64,000 bases of DNA from Plantactinospora endophytica (GTDB lineage: Bacteria > Actinomycetota > Actinomycetes > Mycobacteriales > Micromonosporaceae), in the NCBI RefSeq assembly GCF_016862915.1, contig NZ_BONW01000019.1, positions 1-64,000 of the forward strand, given 5' to 3'. Made by a program: the position numbers and the translations under genes. Below are positions 15,673 to 25,100 of this stretch, piece by piece; within the stretch, counting starts at the first letter, position 1; each line of letters starts with the position of its first letter. Below the pieces are notes generated by a model. That model searched no databases and was not told the origin of the DNA. It saw only the letters and a list, made by a program, of their open reading frames with translations.

Positions 15673-17592
15673 ATGACGCAGAGTCCGGCTCCGCTCGGCA
15701 CGGTGCACCTCGGTATCGACGTCGGCACGTCGAACACGGCAGCGGCCGTACGTGGCCGCGACCACGAGGTCCGACCGGTGCTGTTCGACGGTGCGCTGCT
15801 GCTCCCCTCGGCGGTCCTCGTCGACGGAGACACCGCCCTCGTCGGCCTGGACGCCCGGCACGCGGGGATCGCCCGTCCGGCGCTGCTGGAGCCGAACCCG
15901 AAGCGCTGCATCGACGACCGGATCGTGCTCCTCGGCGAGCAGGAGATACCCGTCGAGTCGCTGCTCGCCGCGATCCTGCGCCGGGTACGCGACGCCGCCG
16001 AGCAGACCACCGGCCCGGTCGACGCCGTGACCCTGACCTATCCGGCGACCTGGGGACCGCGTCGACTCGCCACCCTGACCGCCGCCGCTCGGCTCGCCGG
16101 GCTACCCGCGCCCACCACGGTTCACGAGCCGGTCTCCGCCGCCGCGCACTTCGTCGGGCTCCCCGACGTCGAACTTCCCGAGGGACAGCTCGCGCTCGTC
16201 TACGACCTCGGTGCGGGTACCTTCGACGCCACCCTGATCAGGCGGACCGGGAACGGCTTCGAGGTGGTCGCCAGCCAGGGCCTTCCGGACGCCGGAGGGC
16301 TGGACATCGACGCGGCGATCGTCGCCTCCGTCTCCGCCCACCTCCGCCCCGACGACGAGGCGTGGCGCTACCTGCGACAACCGCAGACTCCGGCAGACCT
16401 GCGGCACCGGCAACTGCTGACCGACGGCGTACGGACGGCGAAGGAGATGCTGTCCCGGACCTCGGCGACTTCGGTCTACGTACCGGTGCTGGACGTCGAG
16501 GTGCCGCTCGGCCGGGAACAGTTCGAGCGGCTCGCCCGGCCACTGCTGGACCGGACCGTGGCGGCCACCCGCGCCGTACTCCGGGACGCCGACGTCGCGG
16601 AGGCAGAGCTGTCGGCGATCTTCCTGGTCGGCGGCTCGACCCGGATCCCGCTCGTCGGCACCCTGCTGCACCGGGCGCTCGGCCGCCCACCCGTCGTACT
16701 CGACCAACCGGAACTCGCGGTCGCCTATGGCAGCGTCGTCGGCTCGGACCTGCTGGTCCGGTCGCCCGGTGCCCTCACCCGGGTGCTGCCGGCCGAGCCG
16801 CCGACGCCCGCCACGGATCCGCTGCCGGTCGACCGGGCGACGGGTGCCACGACCCTTCCGCTGCCGGTCGACGCGGCAACGGGTGCCGCCCCGACAGCGC
16901 CGCCCGGCCGGGGCGGATCCGGCACCCTGCCGTTGCCGGCCGGCCAGCCGGTACCGGCTGCCTCGGCCGTCCCGGCGGACGCGACCGACCCGACGTCGAC
17001 CGCGTCGGTCACACGGCAGTCGTTCCAGCGGGCGGGGCGGTGGCTGGGGCGCCACCGGCGGTGGACCGCCGCCGCGCTCGGGCTGGTCCTGGTCGCGCTC
17101 GCCGGCTTCGTCTACGCGGCTGCGGACGGCCCGGGCGGGAACCCGGGCGCCGGTCCCACCGCCACCTCGACGAGCCGCCCACCGGCCGGCGGTGGCTCCG
17201 CGTCGGCGGCCCCGGTCGCCGCGTCGAGCCCGTCCCCCACCCCCCGCCGGGGCGTACCGGCGCCGTTCGTGGGGCGGTGGACCGGGCGGGTCAGCCAGCC
17301 GACCGGTGTCGTGAAGTCCTGGGGCCTGGCGATCACCCTCGCGACCGGGTCCGACGTCGGGAGATTCGTGATCGGCTCGCTGAGGTGCGAGGGCACCCTG
17401 ACCGTGGTCGCACCGGCACCCACCGAACGCGAGCTGCACCTGCGCGCCCGGACCACCCGTGATCCCCAGTCCAAGTGCGTCGACGCGGGGGACTACACGT
17501 TGATCATCTCCGGTAGGAACCGGCTCGACATGTTCTGGCAGCAGTTCGGCGACCCGACCAACGTGGCGACCGCCACCCTGACCCGCTCCTGA
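15673..17592 (+). CDS. membrane-anchored Hsp70-like protein
   Basis: 639 residues. Residues 1-355 form an actin/Hsp70 ATPase: phosphate-1 GIDVGTSNTAAAV, phosphate-2 LALVYDLGAGTFDATLI, and the adenosine segment IFLVGGSTRIPLV. The usual Hsp70 substrate-binding beta domain is missing; a Pro/Ala/Thr-rich linker (about 365-455) leads to one membrane helix (about 463-483), then a Ser/Pro linker and an external domain of about 105 residues beginning FVGRWTGRV. So the ATPase is cytosolic and a small beta-rich domain lies outside. Such fusions occur in actinobacteria but their role is undefined; a transmembrane sensor or envelope chaperone is inference. Confidence 0.85.
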   Translation: MTQSPAPLGTVHLGIDVGTSNTAAAVRGRDHEVRPVLFDGALLLPSAVLVDGDTALVGLDARHAGIARPALLEPNPKRCIDDRIVLLGEQEIPVESLLAAILRRVRDAAEQTTGPVDAVTLTYPATWGPRRLATLTAAARLAGLPAPTTVHEPVSAAAHFVGLPDVELPEGQLALVYDLGAGTFDATLIRRTGNGFEVVASQGLPDAGGLDIDAAIVASVSAHLRPDDEAWRYLRQPQTPADLRHRQLLTDGVRTAKEMLSRTSATSVYVPVLDVEVPLGREQFERLARPLLDRTVAATRAVLRDADVAEAELSAIFLVGGSTRIPLVGTLLHRALGRPPVVLDQPELAVAYGSVVGSDLLVRSPGALTRVLPAEPPTPATDPLPVDRATGATTLPLPVDAATGAAPTAPPGRGGSGTLPLPAGQPVPAASAVPADATDPTSTASVTRQSFQRAGRWLGRHRRWTAAALGLVLVALAGFVYAAADGPGGNPGAGPTATSTSRPPAGGGSASAAPVAASSPSPTPRRGVPAPFVGRWTGRVSQPTGVVKSWGLAITLATGSDVGRFVIGSLRCEGTLTVVAPAPTERELHLRARTTRDPQSKCVDAGDYTLIISGRNRLDMFWQQFGDPTNVATATLTRS

Positions 17593-17661
17593 CGACCGAC
17601 CCCGACGCCGGGAGCATGACCGACTCGACGCCGGGAAGCCTCACCGCGATGTCGAAGACGC

Positions 17662-17727
17662 CCGACCTCGACGCCCGAGACGTCAGACCTCCATGCCGGA
17701 GACGCCAGACCTCGACGCCGGAGACGC
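17662..17727. repeat. three tandem 22-nt repeats
   Basis: Units 17662-17683, 17684-17705 and 17706-17727 (pattern CAGACCTCGACGCCGGAGAC). Related CGACGCCGGGA copies lie upstream, back to the Hsp70 stop codon at 17592. The array fills the gap between convergent genes. Confidence 0.75.
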
Positions 17728-17762
17728 CGCGCGAGAGCGTACGGCCCCGGACCGGGGCCGGT

Positions 17763-18272
17763 TCAGGTGTGGAACTGCTGGCCGTGCAGTTCGACGGGGC
17801 CGTGCCGGTCGCCGGAGCGCGGCCGGAGTTCGACGGTCAGCTCGATGGCGGAAAGCACGTCGTAGCCGGCGCCGCGCAGGCAGCGCAGCGCCTCCACGTT
17901 GCGGGACTGCGGCTTCACGGTGAGCCGGGCCAGCCCGCGCCGCCGGGCCTCCTCGGCGACCTGGTCGAGCAGCGCCCGGCCGATCCCCCGGCCCCGGTGC
18001 GGGGCGGTCACCACCACCGGATCGACCCGGCCGTCCCGGCCGTCCATGAGCAGCCCGACCAGCCCGACCACCCCGGCGTCGCCCCGCTCGGCGACCCACA
18101 TCCCGGACAAGTCCAGCCGGGTCAGGTACTCCTCGAAGGCCGCGCCCGGGTCGGTGCCGCCGAAGGTCGGATCGTCGTACAGCTCGCGGTGCTGCTCGGC
18201 CAGTTCGGCCCAGAGGCGCCGGCCGGCCTGATGGTCGGCGGGCCGGTACGGTCGGATCGAGGTGGCGGCCAC
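17763..18272 (-). CDS. GNAT family N-acetyltransferase
   Basis: 169 residues from GTG 18272 (product begins VAATSIRPYRPADHQ); an upstream GTG at 18332 is also open. The acetyl-CoA site is clear: VDPVVVTAPHRGRGIGRALLDQV (motif A, Q/RxxGxG/A as RGRGIG) and LTVKPQSRNVEALRCLRGAGY (motif B). The enzyme would transfer an acetyl group to an amine on a small molecule or protein; the substrate is unknown. It is divergent from the fructosamine-kinase-like gene, with 79 bp between the two. Confidence 0.85.
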   Translation of the reverse strand: MAATSIRPYRPADHQAGRRLWAELAEQHRELYDDPTFGGTDPGAAFEEYLTRLDLSGMWVAERGDAGVVGLVGLLMDGRDGRVDPVVVTAPHRGRGIGRALLDQVAEEARRRGLARLTVKPQSRNVEALRCLRGAGYDVLSAIELTVELRPRSGDRHGPVELHGQQFHT

Positions 18273-18351
18273 CTTCTCATATCTACTCCGGATCGCCGCC
18301 CCGCGACACCTGGTTGGCCAACAGCGGCCCACGAACGGTTACCTTGCCCAG

Positions 18352-19242
18352 ATGGACCTGGCGTACCTGCGGGAGCATCCCGGGCAACTTCCGCTGTTCC
18401 TCACCCACCAGCGGATCCGGGAGACGCCGGTGTCCGGGGGCGACATCTGCACCGCCACCCGGCTCACCCTGGACGACGGCAACTCCGTCTTCGCCAAGAC
18501 CTGGCCGGAGGGCGCGGCGGAGGGCGTACCCGAGAATTTCTTCGCCACCGAGGCGGCCGGGCTGCGCTGGCTGCGCGCGGCCGGTGCCGTGCCGGTGCCG
18601 GAGGTGATCGCGGCGCTGCCGGAACTGCTGGCCCTGGAATGGGTGGAGCCGGGCGAGCCGACCGAGGCTGCGGCCCGGCGGTTCGGCGCCGAACTGGCCG
18701 CGCTGCACCGGACCGGCGCGGACACCTTCGGCGCCGACTGGCCGGGATTCGTCGGAGCGCTGCCGCAGGACAACACCGCGTCCGCCGGCCCGTGGCCGGT
18801 CTGGTTCGGCGAGCACCGGCTCGCGCCCTACCTGCGGCAGTCGGTCGACAACGGCGCACTCTCCGCGGCCGAGGTCACCCTGGTCGAGCTGGTGGTCTCC
18901 CGGATCGAGGAGTACGGCGGCGCCGAGCCGCCCGCCCGGATCCACGGTGACCTGTGGCCGGGCAACCTGCTGTGGGGCGCCGACGGCCGGGTCTGGCTGG
19001 TCGACCCGGCCGCGCACGGCGGGCACCGGGAGACCGACCTGGCCCAGCTCGCCCTCTTCGGCGGCGCACCGCACCTCGACACGATCCTGGACGCGTACCG
19101 GGAGGTGTGGCCGCTGGCCGACGGCTGGCAGGCACGGGTACCGGTGCACCAGCTCCACCTGCTGCTGGTGCACACCGCGCTGTTCGGCGCCACGTACCGG
19201 GGTGCGGTGGGTGCGGCGGCCCGCGCCGTACTGTCCGTCTGA
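18352..19242 (+). CDS. fructosamine kinase family / aminoglycoside-phosphotransferase-like kinase
   Basis: 296 residues. Choline/aminoglycoside kinase fold with FAKTWPEGA (ATP-binding Lys), the catalytic loop RIHGDLWPGNLLWG and the metal-binding VWLVDPAAHGGHRETDLA. HGDLWPGN with DPAxxxGHRExDLA is the signature of fructosamine-3-kinases, which phosphorylate glycated amines so that they decompose (deglycation). Length and start (MDLAYLREHPG) fit the family. The upstream ribosome site is weak. Cytosolic. A role in protein repair is likely; resistance activity is a lesser possibility. Confidence 0.85.
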   Translation: MDLAYLREHPGQLPLFLTHQRIRETPVSGGDICTATRLTLDDGNSVFAKTWPEGAAEGVPENFFATEAAGLRWLRAAGAVPVPEVIAALPELLALEWVEPGEPTEAAARRFGAELAALHRTGADTFGADWPGFVGALPQDNTASAGPWPVWFGEHRLAPYLRQSVDNGALSAAEVTLVELVVSRIEEYGGAEPPARIHGDLWPGNLLWGADGRVWLVDPAAHGGHRETDLAQLALFGGAPHLDTILDAYREVWPLADGWQARVPVHQLHLLLVHTALFGATYRGAVGAAARAVLSV

Positions 19243-19333
19243 ACCACTGGCCGTGGCACCGGAGTCCCGGTGTGACGCCCGTAGTCGTCGGTCTGCCGCC
19301 CGTACTGTCGGCCTGACGCGCTACCGTCGAGCG

Positions 19334-20419
19334 ATGACCATTCCCGTTCGATCCGGGCCCGTACGATCCGGGGCAGCACCGGACCGGACGTCGGCGGAAC
19401 GGCCGGACGTCGGTGGCCTCGTCGACCGGTACGGCCGGGCCGCGACCGATCTCCGGGTCTCCCTCACCGACCGGTGCAACCTACGGTGCACCTACTGCAT
19501 GCCGGCCGAGGGCCTGCCCTGGCTGCCGAAGTCGGAGGTGCTGACCGACGCCGAGATCATCCGTCTGGTCGGCGTGGCGGTACGCCTGCTCGGGGTGACC
19601 GAGGTCCGGTTCACCGGCGGCGAGCCGCTGATCCGCCCCGGGCTGCCGGACATCATCGCCGCCGTCGCCGCGCTCTCGCCCCGGCCGGTGCTCTCGCTGA
19701 CCACCAACGGGATCGGGCTGGACCGGCTCGCCGGGCCACTGCGCGCCGCCGGGCTGGACCGGGTCAACGTCTCGCTGGACACCCTCGACCCGACCCGGTT
19801 CACCGAGCTGACCCGCCGCCCCCGGCTGGACGCCGTACTGGCCGGGCTGGCCGGGGCGGTGGCGGCCGGACTGGCCCCGGTGAAAATCAACTCGGTGCTG
19901 ATGCGCGGGGTCAACGACGACGAGGCGCCGGAACTGCTCCGCTTCGCGCTGTCCCACGGCTACCAGCTCCGGTTCATCGAGCAGATGCCGTTGGACGCCC
20001 AACACGGCTGGGACCGGTCGACGATGGTCACCGCCGAGGAGATCCTCGCCGCGCTGCGGGCCGAGTTCACCCTGCTGCCCGACCCGGCCGAGCGGGGCGG
20101 GGCACCGGCGGAGACGTGGCTGGTGGAGGGCTGGACCGATGCCGCCGGCCGGCCGGCCCGGGTGGGCGTGATCGGCAGCGTCACCAGGCCGTTCTGCGGC
20201 GACTGCGACCGGACCAGGCTCACCGCCGACGGCCAGGTCCGGAACTGCCTCTTCGCGACCGAGGAGTCCGACCTGCGGGCGGCGCTGCGCGGCGGCGCCT
20301 CCGACGAGGAACTCGCCGACCGGTGGCGTACGGCGATGTGGGGCAAGCGGGCCGGGCACGGCATCGACGATCCGAGCTTCCTCCAACCGGTCCGGCCGAT
20401 GTCGGCGATCGGCGGCTGA
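19334..20419 (+). CDS. moaA: GTP 3',8-cyclase (molybdenum cofactor step 1)
   Basis: 361 residues. Radical-SAM enzyme with the N-terminal cluster motif CNLRCTYC in the context LTDRCNLRCTYCMPAEG, the GGEPL segment (VRFTGGEPLIRPG), and the C-terminal second-cluster Cys residues FCGDCDRTRLTADGQVRNCLF; it ends in the Gly-Gly needed for activity. It converts GTP to 3',8-cyclo-7,8-dihydro-GTP, which MoaC processes next. About 40 disordered residues precede the core. moaD follows 2 bp later. The remaining mo genes of the window are at 12.8 kb and 34.5-37.3 kb. Confidence 0.96.
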   Translation: MTIPVRSGPVRSGAAPDRTSAERPDVGGLVDRYGRAATDLRVSLTDRCNLRCTYCMPAEGLPWLPKSEVLTDAEIIRLVGVAVRLLGVTEVRFTGGEPLIRPGLPDIIAAVAALSPRPVLSLTTNGIGLDRLAGPLRAAGLDRVNVSLDTLDPTRFTELTRRPRLDAVLAGLAGAVAAGLAPVKINSVLMRGVNDDEAPELLRFALSHGYQLRFIEQMPLDAQHGWDRSTMVTAEEILAALRAEFTLLPDPAERGGAPAETWLVEGWTDAAGRPARVGVIGSVTRPFCGDCDRTRLTADGQVRNCLFATEESDLRAALRGGASDEELADRWRTAMWGKRAGHGIDDPSFLQPVRPMSAIGG

Positions 20420-20421
20420 CG

Positions 20422-20688
20422 ATGACCTCGACAGCCGGGAAGACGACGCTGGTCGTACGCTACTTCGCCGCCGCCCGGGCCGCTGCCGGAGTCGCCGAGG
20501 AGACCCTGCCCGGCGGCGGCAGCCTCGACGAGCTGACCGGCGAACTCGCCGTCCGGCACGGAAGCCGGCTGGCCGGCGTGCTGTCGATGGCGAGCTTCCT
20601 CGTCGACGGTGTGGCCTGGCACGACCGGCAGGCGCCGCTGCCCGGCGGTGCGACGGTCGACGTACTGCCACCGTTCGCGGGCGGCTGA
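20422..20688 (+). CDS. moaD: molybdopterin synthase sulfur carrier subunit
   Basis: 88-residue ubiquitin-like protein. Starts TTLVVRYFAAARAAAG, typical of MoaD, and ends in PPFAGG, whose terminal Gly-Gly is adenylated and thiocarboxylated to carry sulfur into molybdopterin with MoaE. Its partner MoaE is encoded 14 kb away on the other strand. It starts 2 bp after moaA and is followed 8 bp later by a membrane metallophosphoesterase, so the three are probably cotranscribed. No MoeB/MoeZ-type activating enzyme is in the window. Confidence 0.93.
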   Translation: MTSTAGKTTLVVRYFAAARAAAGVAEETLPGGGSLDELTGELAVRHGSRLAGVLSMASFLVDGVAWHDRQAPLPGGATVDVLPPFAGG

Positions 20689-20696
20689 GCGCCGCC

Positions 20697-21998
20697 GTGT
20701 TCGGGGTGCTCGGCTTCGCGGGGACGTTGGCGCTGGTCACCGGCCTGATCCATCTCTACCTCTGGAAGCGGCTGGTCCGGGACACCACCCGGCCGGGGCG
20801 CTGGCGCCGGATCGGCGGTGTCACCGTCCTGGTGCTGGCGCTGCTCACCCCGGCGACGCTGGTCGGCACCCGGCAGGGCTTCTACTGGCTCGCCTGGCCG
20901 GGCTACCTCTGGCTGGCCGTCATGTTCTACCTGCTCGTGCTGCTGGCCGTGCTGGAGATCCCGATGCTGGCGACCCGACTGGTGCTGCGCCGGAGCCGGG
21001 CAGCCGCTCCCGCAGCGGTCCGTCCCGAGCCGACCCCGGCCGCGACGCCACCGCCCGTGCCGGCTTTACCGCCAACGCCGGGCACGCCGCCGACGCCGGC
21101 CTCACCGCCGGTGCCTACCCCACCGCCGGTGCCGACCGCGCCGCCGGAAGCCGACCACGAGCCGGGGCGGCGGCTGCTGCTCGCCCGGGGCGTCGCAATC
21201 TTCGCCGGGCTCACCGCGACCGGGATCGTCGGGTACGGCGTCCGCACCGCCCTCGGCCCGCCGCAGATCGACCGGGTCCGGATCCCGCTGGCCAAGCTGC
21301 CCCGGAGCATGGACGGCCTGCGCATCGCCACCGTCTCCGACATCCACATCGGACCGTTGACCGGCCGGGCGCACACCGAACGGATCGTGTCGATCATCAA
21401 CCGGCTCGACGCCGACCTGGTGGCGGTGGTCGGCGACCTCGTGGACGGCACCGTCGGCGAACTCGGCCCCGCCGCCGCACCCCTGCGCGACCTCCGCTCC
21501 CGGTACGGCAGCTTCTTCGTCACCGGCAACCACGAGTACTACTCCGGGGCCGAGGAGTGGGTGGTCGAGCTGGACCGGATCGGGCTACGGGTGTTGCAGA
21601 ACCGGCGCGAGGAGATCCTGGCCCGGGGCGGCGCCCTCGACCTCGCCGGGGTGAACGACCCGGCCGGCGAGGACCTCGGCAACGCCGCAGGACCCGACTT
21701 CGACGCCGCACTCGGTGGCCGCGACCCGAGCCGGCCGGTGGTGCTCCTCGCCCACCAACCGATCAACGTGTACGAGGCCGCGAAGCGCGGCGTCGACCTG
21801 CAACTGTCCGGGCACACCCACGGCGGCCAGATCGTGCCGTTCAGCCTGCTGGTCGGGTTGCAGCAGCCGGTCGTCTCCGGGCACGCCACCATCGACGGCA
21901 CCCAGCTCTACGTCACCAACGGCGCCGGCTTCTGGGGTCCACCGGTCCGGGTCGGCGCCCCGCCCCAGGTAACCCTGGTCGAACTCCGCTCGCCCTGA
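20697..21998 (+). CDS. membrane metallophosphoesterase (YaeI/YkuE-like)
   Basis: 433 residues. Residues 1-100 contain about three membrane helices; a Pro/Thr/Ala linker (about 105-155) and a further hydrophobic segment (about 163-185) lead to a calcineurin-like phosphoesterase domain with all metal motifs: SDIHIG (D-x-H), VGDLVDG (GDxxD), TGNHEYY (GNHE), LLAHQP, and SGHTHGGQ. Single-domain relatives (YaeI, YkuE) act on membrane lipids or nucleotides near the membrane surface. The N-terminal membrane unit plus linker is typical of actinobacterial members. GTG at 20697 is 8 bp after moaD; cotranscription does not imply a cofactor role. Confidence 0.9.
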   Translation: MFGVLGFAGTLALVTGLIHLYLWKRLVRDTTRPGRWRRIGGVTVLVLALLTPATLVGTRQGFYWLAWPGYLWLAVMFYLLVLLAVLEIPMLATRLVLRRSRAAAPAAVRPEPTPAATPPPVPALPPTPGTPPTPASPPVPTPPPVPTAPPEADHEPGRRLLLARGVAIFAGLTATGIVGYGVRTALGPPQIDRVRIPLAKLPRSMDGLRIATVSDIHIGPLTGRAHTERIVSIINRLDADLVAVVGDLVDGTVGELGPAAAPLRDLRSRYGSFFVTGNHEYYSGAEEWVVELDRIGLRVLQNRREEILARGGALDLAGVNDPAGEDLGNAAGPDFDAALGGRDPSRPVVLLAHQPINVYEAAKRGVDLQLSGHTHGGQIVPFSLLVGLQQPVVSGHATIDGTQLYVTNGAGFWGPPVRVGAPPQVTLVELRSP

Positions 21999-22170
21999 CT
22001 CCCGCCCGTCCCTCGTCGCCTGCGGCGAGATCGCGCTGTTTCCCTGACGTAGTGGCATCAGGCATCGGGCGAGACCACTACCTCGGCGAAAGAGTGCTCG
22101 TGTCGGAGCCAGCCCGGCGGCGTGCGGAAATCACACTCTCGCGTGGCGAGACGCGTTCGCCCGCAAGGTC

Positions 22171-25100
22171 GTGACAGGATGCGGCGTGTCTCCGTTGCGC
22201 GCCGCACCCGCTGACGGCTCCCCCACCGCCGCCGTGCCCTTCGTCGCGGACCTGCACATCCACTCGAAATACTCCCGCGCGTGCAGCCGCGACCTGACGA
22301 TGCCGAACCTCAACTGGTGGGCCCGGCGTAAGGGAATCAGCCTGCTCGGCACCGGTGACTTCACCCACCCCGCCTGGTACGAGCACCTGCGCGAGACGCT
22401 GCACCCGGCCGAGCCGGGGCTGTACCGGCTCAGTCCGGAGGCGGAGCAGGACATCGCCCGGCGCCTGCCGCCCCGGCTGGCCAGCGTCGCCGAGGCCAGC
22501 CCGATGCGGTACATGCTCAGCGTCGAGATCTCCACCATCTACAAGCGGGACGACCGTACCCGCAAGGTGCACCACCTGATCTACCTGCCCGACCTGGACG
22601 CGGTGGCGCGGTTCAACGCCACGCTGGGCCGGATCGGCAACATCGGCTCCGACGGGCGGCCGATCCTCGGCCTGGACTCCCGGGACCTGCTGGAAATCAC
22701 CCTGGAGGCCAGCCCGGACGGCTACCTGGTGCCGGCGCACATCTGGACCCCGTGGTTCTCCGCGCTCGGCTCCAAGTCCGGCTTCGACGCGATCGCGGAC
22801 TGCTACGCCGACCTCGCCGAACACATCTTCGCGGTGGAGACCGGGCTCTCCTCCGACCCCGAGATGAACTGGCGGGTGTCCAGCCTGGACCGCTACCGGC
22901 TGGTCTCCAACTCGGACGCGCACTCGCCACCCGCGCTGGCCCGGGAGGCGACCGTCTTCGCCACCGACCTCGACTACTTCGCCGTACGCGAGGCGCTGCG
23001 TACCGGGGACGGGCTGGCCGGGACCATCGAGTTCTTCCCCGAGGAGGGCAAGTACCACGCGGACGGGCACCGGCTCTGCGGGGTCAACTGGGAGCCGCAG
23101 CGTACCCGGGAGGCGGGCGGGCGCTGCCCGGAGTGCGGCAAGCCGCTCACGGTCGGGGTACTCAGCCGGGTCGAGGATCTCGCGGACCGGCCGGACGGGC
23201 ACCGGCCGGCGAACGCGCCGCAGGTCACCCACCTGATCCAGCTCGCCGAGATCCTCGGTGAGATCAACAATGTCGGGCCGAAGTCGAAGACGGTCGAGGG
23301 CCAGCTCAACACCCTGGTCGCCGGCCTCGGCGCCGAGTTGGACATCCTCACCGTCACGCCGCTCGACGAGATCCGCAAGGTCGGCGGCGAGGTCTTCGCC
23401 GAAGCGATCGAGCGGCTCCGGCGCGGCCAGGTACGCCGGATCCCCGGCTACGACGGCGAGTACGGCGTGATCACCCTCTTCGAGCCCGGTGAACTGCGCG
23501 CCGGCTCCGGCGGTGGTGGTGGCCGGGGCGGCGCGGGGCAGGTGGAGACGCTCTTTGCGGACGCGCTCTTCGACGTACCCGTGCCGCGACAGCGACCGCC
23601 CACGGAGCCCAAGGCGCCGTCCCGGGCCGCCCGGTCGGCGTCCCCGGCGCCCGCCGCACCGGCCGAGCCGCGCCGCCGGCCCCGGGCCGCCGCCCCGCCG
23701 GCCGAACCCGCGCCGCCGCTGGCCCCGCCGCCGTCGCCGCACGAGCCGTTCGAGCCGATGCTGGCCGGCATGGAGGAGGTCGGCACCGGGCTGCTGGACC
23801 GGCTCGACGCGATGCAGCGGGTCGCCGCCTCCGCACCGGGCGGGCCGCTGCTGATCGTGGCCGGCCCCGGCACCGGCAAGACCCGCACCCTCACCCACCG
23901 GATCGCCTACCTCTGCGCCGAACTGAACGTCTATCCGGAACACTGCCTGGCGATCACCTTCACCCGGCGGGCCGCCGAGGAGCTGCGGCACCGGCTGGAC
24001 GGGCTGCTCGGGCCGGTCGCCGAGGACGTCACCGTCGGCACCTTCCACTCGCTCGGCCTGACCATCCTGCGGGAGAACGCCCGGGCCGCCGGGCTGCCGG
24101 ACACCTTCCGGATCGCCGACGACACCGAGCGGGCGACCGCCCGGGCCGAGGCCGGCGACGACGACGCCGCCTACGTCAAGCTGCTGCGCGGCCAGGACCT
24201 GGTCGACCTGGACGAGCTGGTAGGCCTGCCGGTGGCGCTGCTGCGCGACGACGAGGAGCTGGTCGCACGGTACCGGGACCGGTGGCGGTGGATCTTCGTC
24301 GACGAGTACCAGGACGTGGACGCGACGCAGTACGAGCTGCTCCGGCTGCTCAGCCCGGCCGACGGCAACCTCTGCGCGATCGGCGACCCCGACCAGGCGA
24401 TCTACTCGTTCCGGGGCGCCGACGTGGCGTACTTCCTGCGGTTCTCGGAGGACTTCGTCGACGCCCGGCTGGTCCGGCTGACCCGCAACTACCGCTCGTC
24501 GGCGCCGATCCTGGCCGCCGCCGGACAGGCGATCGCGCCCTCCACCCTGGTCCGGGGCCGGCGGCTGGACCCGGCCCGGCTCGACCCGGAGGCGCCGCTG
24601 GTCGGCCGCTATCCCGCCGCCTCCGTCGCGGACGAGGCCGACTTCGTGGTACGCACCGTCGACGAACTCGTCGGCGGGCTGTCGCACCGCTCGCTCGACT
24701 CGGGTCGGATCGACGGCCGGACCACCGACGTCTCGTTCTCCGACATCGCCGTGCTGTACCGCACCGACGCCCAGGCGGCACCGATCCTGGACGCGCTGGC
24801 CAGGGCGAACATCCCGGTGCAGAAGCGTTCACACAACCGGCTGCGGGACCGGCCCGGCGTCTCGGTGATCGCCCGCGAGCTGCGGCACGCCGACGGTCTC
24901 GGCGGCTCGGTCGCCGCCCGCGTACGCCTGGCCGGCCAGGTACTCGCCGAGCGGCACGCCACCCCGACCCTGGACGCCACCGGCGGCATCGGCCCCGACG
25001 ACATCTGGACGGCTGCCGACCTGCTCACCCCGCTCGCCCGGCGCTGCGGCGACGACCTGGAACTGTTCCTGTCCCAGTTGGCCACCGGCGCCGAGGTCGA

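Noticed and set aside
22078-24687. An 869-codon minus-strand frame opposite the PHP-UvrD gene
   Set aside because: GC-driven shadow: no domain motifs, while the + strand shows Walker A/B and PHP motifs throughout.
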